From Parelaphostrongylus tenuis (taxonomy: Eukaryota > Nematoda > Chromadorea > Rhabditida > Metastrongylidae), in the NCBI GenBank assembly GCA_019055375.1, contig JAHQIW010002308.1:744001-808000 (forward strand): DNA of 64,000 nt, read 5' to 3'. The notes below the pieces were generated by a model. That model made no database searches, was not told the DNA's origin, and worked only from the letters and a program-made list of their open reading frames with translations. Shown here piece after piece: positions 60,046 through 64,000 of this stretch. Numbering within the stretch: the first letter of the stretch is position 1; every line of letters starts with the position of its first letter. Both the position numbers and the translations under genes were made by a program.

Positions 60046-61343
60046 CAGGGTGCGTAAAAAGTTCTGCCAATTCTTTCAGATATTTCAGTAGTAAAAAATA
60101 TTGTGTAAACAAACGAATCCATTTTTCTAAAGGTTTAACCACCTTTACTAGATCGAAACTTATAACAATAAAAGAAAAAGCTGTCAGCAATTTCTCAAAA
60201 TTGCCTCCTTTGGCCTTTACATATTTACGAAGTCGTTCGCCAAAATCTCCAACAATTCTTGTTCATATTTCCACCCTGATTTCGTCCCAAGCGTGTGTCA
60301 AAGCCGTAGTATGCGCATATACGCTAGTGAAGTGAATAGCCAAAAGTTCTTCCTCCAGTATGGATCACATGTAGCAATCTATTGAATTGAAATCCGGCAA
60401 GTTTGCCGGCCAAACATCTTTGAGTCAAAAGCCTGGAAACAGCTCTTGACAGATGGCAATCGTTGAGCGGACCGGATGCGCAGGACCTTGTCCTGCTGAA
60501 GCGTAGATCCGCCGGCGCCAAAGTACTGAGTGGTTCAGGCTACTATACGCTCCGTGAAACTTGCTGGTGATAGCTAGAAGCGTTGATTTCGACATTTCCG
60601 TTGATGAAGACCAACGGCGTCCTTCCGATGGCGGAAATGCCGGCGAAGACCATCGCTAAGGCCGGAAAATGACTGAGGCCCATGGTTTTTGCTACTGTGG
60701 ACTTATGTTGACTGATCGTGAGAAATCGACGTTGATTTTGGTGACTGTGAGATGGTTTAGCCGTGAATTTCTTCTCATCCGTGAAAAGCACCTCCGACAA
60801 ACGAACACCAGCGATTAAGCGAATCATTCGGTGAACCTTTGGAAGCCGTTCTTCTATCAGTTTTTCGTCCACAAAATGATCACGACCAATCTTAGCTTAT
60901 TTTTAACAATGTTTCGGGCGCTTCACTTCCTTATCCCGAACTTCCCGAGGCATTTAACGAATCGAACTCCGCAAATTTTGTTGAACTTTGCAATAAATCT
61001 TTTGAATAATTTTTGGAGTAGACGAGGTGACTGAAGTCTTCCGAAAACGGTCTTCAATCCATCTAATCTTTTTGAGACATTTTACGGCCCTGTAGACACC
61101 TGCTGGTTTGAAACCATTCAATTTTATCGATGTCGGACGATTTCATTCCCGTCTTGTGCAACTCAACTACTGCGACACGTTTCATTCTAAGGATCCATGA
61201 ATGAAAATGGACAAATATATAACAAGTTCTAGACAAAAATCAAACAAGGAATCCAATAATATTATCGGCATCAACTAAAAAATTATCATCTGAATGCTAA
61301 GATTAACAAAATCCAAAATTTACAGAGCTTTTTGAGCACCCTG
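60046..61343 (-). mobile_element. Nearly full-length Tc1/mariner-class transposon, inactive
   Basis: The ends CAGGGTGCGTAAAAAGTTCTG (60046, after TA) and CAGAGCTTTTTGAGCACCCTG (to 61343) are inverse with a few mismatches, giving 1298 bp, the usual Tc1/mariner size. The minus strand holds a broken transposase: start at about 61183 (MKRVAVVELHK), a helix-turn-helix region, a SVTSSTPKII linker near 61020, first catalytic Asp in LFTDEKKFTA near 60775, an AMVFAGISAIGRTPLVFING block near 60620-60660, and second Asp in LQQDKV near 60490. Then frameshifts run through the third-Asp region. Three or more frame breaks make it inactive. Confidence 0.9.
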
Positions 61344-62224
61344 CAGATGTGATTTGTGATAGGGCAATGGAAGACTTTGGAAGTATGATCTCTATGCAGG
61401 TCATTCTGCATCTGCTAATATATTTTGGTCTAAGAAACCTTTAATTGGTAGCTTATTCGCCCACCTGTGGTAGCAGGAGTCAATCAAAAGATGTTCTGTT
61501 CTGTACTCCATTGACCGCTAACTTGACTTACAACTGACTATTTATGTGATACTAATCAAAGTATGAGCTATAGCTTTCTTATTTAATGACCCAGTTATGA
61601 AAATCACAAAAATAGCTCAACATAAGATGATAAAACTTTCTGTATAGTGACGTCCGACATGTGCTTGTATAATGAATCATAGCGTCTTGTGGATATTAAA
61701 AGAATACGTATCATTCGTGCCTATGGAACAATAGAGCAGAACTTAACATTCCTTTCATAAGTAGAACCCTTCAAGTGCCCTAATCATCAGGAAATTGTCT
61801 TTCACTTCTCTCAAAAACCATCAAGTCTGTAACGACAGCTGACCCGGAGTCGTCGCGAATGTGTTCAAAAGAAAGTGAACAATCATCATATTGTGTGAAG
61901 GAAGAGAGAACGAAAGGAATCTAGGGCCTTAATCTCTCACTAAGAGCGTAGATATTTCTAACAGAGGCAATCTACAGCAGTTTACATCTACAACTCTTGC
62001 AATGCTAATGATTTGCAATTTCTACAGTATTAACAACACTTTTTCACATATTCTCGAAATACTGTTTGTTAATAGATGCGCAAGATGTCATGAAAGAGAT
62101 GCGCATTTATAAGTACTCCACCAGAACATGAATATCTAAATGCTATTCGTAAAAAACCACCAAAAGTGGAAATCCATGCACACTTCAGAGAACTCCATGA
62201 ATTTCTACAATAATCTGATAACAT
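61344..62224. other. No gene seen
   Basis: Short chance frames only. Confidence 0.4.
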
Positions 62225-62440
62225 GACAGCATGTTTGAGCTTTTATGAAGTCTGGTACGGCACACATGCGGTACTAGGCAGCTCCTGTTTCGCCCTTCCA
62301 GGCTCATCGGTAAACAGTGCCTTTCGATTCAGCCAATTTTTTGGGGAGACACCCCTATATGGAAAGAAATCAACTCCGAAGATTATCGTGGTTCGCGTCG
62401 TGGCCGAAATTGGTTCAAGTTTTGCACCAAAATTTAGTAT
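62225..62440 (+). repeat. Dispersed repeat family G, third locus
   Basis: TTTATGAAGTCTGGTACGGC and GCGGTACTAG, then GATTCAGCC and CACCCCTATATGGAAAG, align to the minus strand of 9260-9480 and 44870-45085. Short frames through it are not supported as a gene. Confidence 0.5.
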
Positions 62441-62449
62441 TCGAAAATA

Positions 62450-63660
62450 GGTTGATGGCGGGATATGAATGGTTCAAAACTGTTGGTTACAATTCCAGGA
62501 ATTCTGAGAGTGATTTTATTTATAACGTACAGATAGTAATAAGGCTGAAGTTGTTGTCTGTCAATAAGTTCTCAGAAACGATTTGAAGACTGAACTAAAC
62601 GAAATTACAGCGGACAAAGCACTTATAGGGGCCAAATACTCCGAGCAAGAGATCTATGCGTAGATTTGGATATCTACTTCTCAGCTAGTGATCACTTACT
62701 AGTGGCTCTCTTTTACGTCAATATCCACAATGATTCAGTTTTAATTTCGATGCGCTTGAAGAGGTTATATACCGTATGTAGACCCAGTAAAAATGGTCGG
62801 TGATATGAAACAGTGTAGTACTTTGCAGACAAAACCAAAACGAAAGAAATAGCATATAATAATGATTTTTTTTTCTGAATTCGAGAATCAAGCTTCGAAA
62901 CCACGTTTTCCATAATGTTCCAATTCTTGCAAGTTTCTTTACAATTTCTGGTATTTATTACTGATTAGACGCGTGCGTTACAAGCGGTGCGGGCGAAAGT
63001 TTTCGAAAAAAGGAAAGAAAGAGAAGTCAAAACGAATTTTTATTGCTTATTGTCACCTTAATGCAGCCTCTGAGAGTGTAAATAATCCATATGACGACTT
63101 CAGTAGTAAAACTTCATACGTATGAATCCATTAAACGGCACAAAGGCGGCTTATGCATTTTTCCCTAAGGAAACAAGCTTTTGTAAATTGCGTTTTATAA
63201 CATTAACAACCGCAATCAACATAGTTAGAAGATGACAAGACAGACATCAAAATGTACAAAGTATAAATAACAAGACATTGACGAATTACGGCCGTATTGA
63301 ATGTGGTTTTAAAAAAAAAAAAGCTAAAATCAGAAGAAAAAAGATTGAAGCATCATTCTGCAGTTTCTATGCGTTTCTAAGATTTACCGATCCTAGGATA
63401 CATGTACTTTTTGCTGTTGCATCAACTACATTGAAAACCAAACACAACAGAAACTCCTGAGATTTCCAGTGGCAGCTATACACGTCATTAGGACATGAAT
63501 ACATCACCGCGCCCTACTGGACAGTTGTCCGAGAAATGAGTTTTCACCGAAAAATGATTGATGAAAGCTGCTCAATTTCGGGAAATTTGAAATTTTGCAG
63601 AGATGAACATGCTTTTACCAATGAGAAAGATCCAAATTATCTAATTTACGTTTTCTCCAC
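62450..63660. other. No gene seen
   Basis: AT-rich spacer; short frames only. Confidence 0.4.
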
Positions 63661-63671
63661 CTATGTAGGAA

Positions 63672-63970
63672 ATAGCGCATGTGGCGCAGTGGTCAGAGGT
63701 GCTCTGCGTCGCACACAAAGTCAATGGTTCGAACTCGCGCTCATGTCTCACCAAGCTATCCATCCCTCTGGGGTCGGTAAATTGATACCAGAGGGGTCTC
63801 ACGCTTGTCTGGGAGGATAAACAGCATTGACTTGATACGGCGGAAGGTTACCGCGAGTCATTGTAAAGGCCAGATATGCATTCAATCACCTCAAACGAAG
63901 TTAAAATTTGAAGACGAATGCATGGCGCATCCCCTCAGGCATTGATCAACGCCGAGAGCTCTATCCTTTT
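63672..63970 (+). mobile_element. tRNA-derived SINE, copy 2 (best RNA polymerase III boxes)
   Basis: Head GTGGCGCAGTGGTCAGAGG (A box) and GGTTCGAACTC (B box), body GGCCAGATATGCATTCAATC ... GATCAACGCCGAGAGCTC. Closely matches 14122-14425. Confidence 0.88.
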
Positions 63971-64000
63971 TATGTAGGACTCTGTGCGAGTGGTCTCCAG

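Overview
The window looks like intron-rich, repeat-rich animal DNA, most likely from a nematode. Pointers are splice acceptors of the TTTTCAG/TTTAG type, one just upstream of a start codon as in spliced-leader acceptors; many mariner/Tc1, RTE and Penelope-like remnants; and tRNA-derived short interspersed elements. A strongylid-like (clade V) worm is an inference. No rRNA gene, CRISPR array, bacterial operon or intact single-exon gene was seen. Almost every long open frame is a chance frame or a transposon relic.

Layout. (1) Positions 1-12339 are a first copy of a ~12.5-kb block whose second copy is 35032-47771, same orientation, diverged by several percent with many indels. Both copies carry, on the minus strand, the same short coding exons. 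I assemble them into a small coiled-coil protein whose last exon (34699-34863, seen only for copy 2) ends in a C-terminal membrane anchor. Introns of this gene hold RTE retrotransposon relics, foldback elements and, in copy 2 only, a Penelope-like insertion flanked by a near-perfect target duplication. (2) 12340-25300 is a spacer full of foldback elements, tRNA-like elements, SINEs and two deleted mariners. (3) 25381-31285 (+) is a multi-exon serine hydroxymethyltransferase gene. Twelve exons can be read with family-typical sequence, but it has a Tyr in the conserved Ser-Glu-Asn-Phe motif, a probable 4-base duplication that breaks the frame, a doubtful exon 6/7 junction and no clear terminal exon, so it may be a decaying gene or contain sequence errors. 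(4) 31286-34700 is intergenic with a foldback mariner derivative. (5) 47772-64000 is a transposon graveyard: a Penelope-like element with GIY-YIG domain, a long-inverted-repeat mariner MITE, an RTE fragment, two foldback elements, a decayed mariner, a nearly full-length (~1.3 kb) Tc1/mariner-class element and a SINE.

The most rewarding observations are the duplicated tail-anchored coiled-coil gene (differences between copies in three exons are all silent, while each copy has its own likely lesion elsewhere), the damaged SHMT gene, and a dispersed family of ~0.7-0.9-kb foldback elements with at least eight members in 64 kb.
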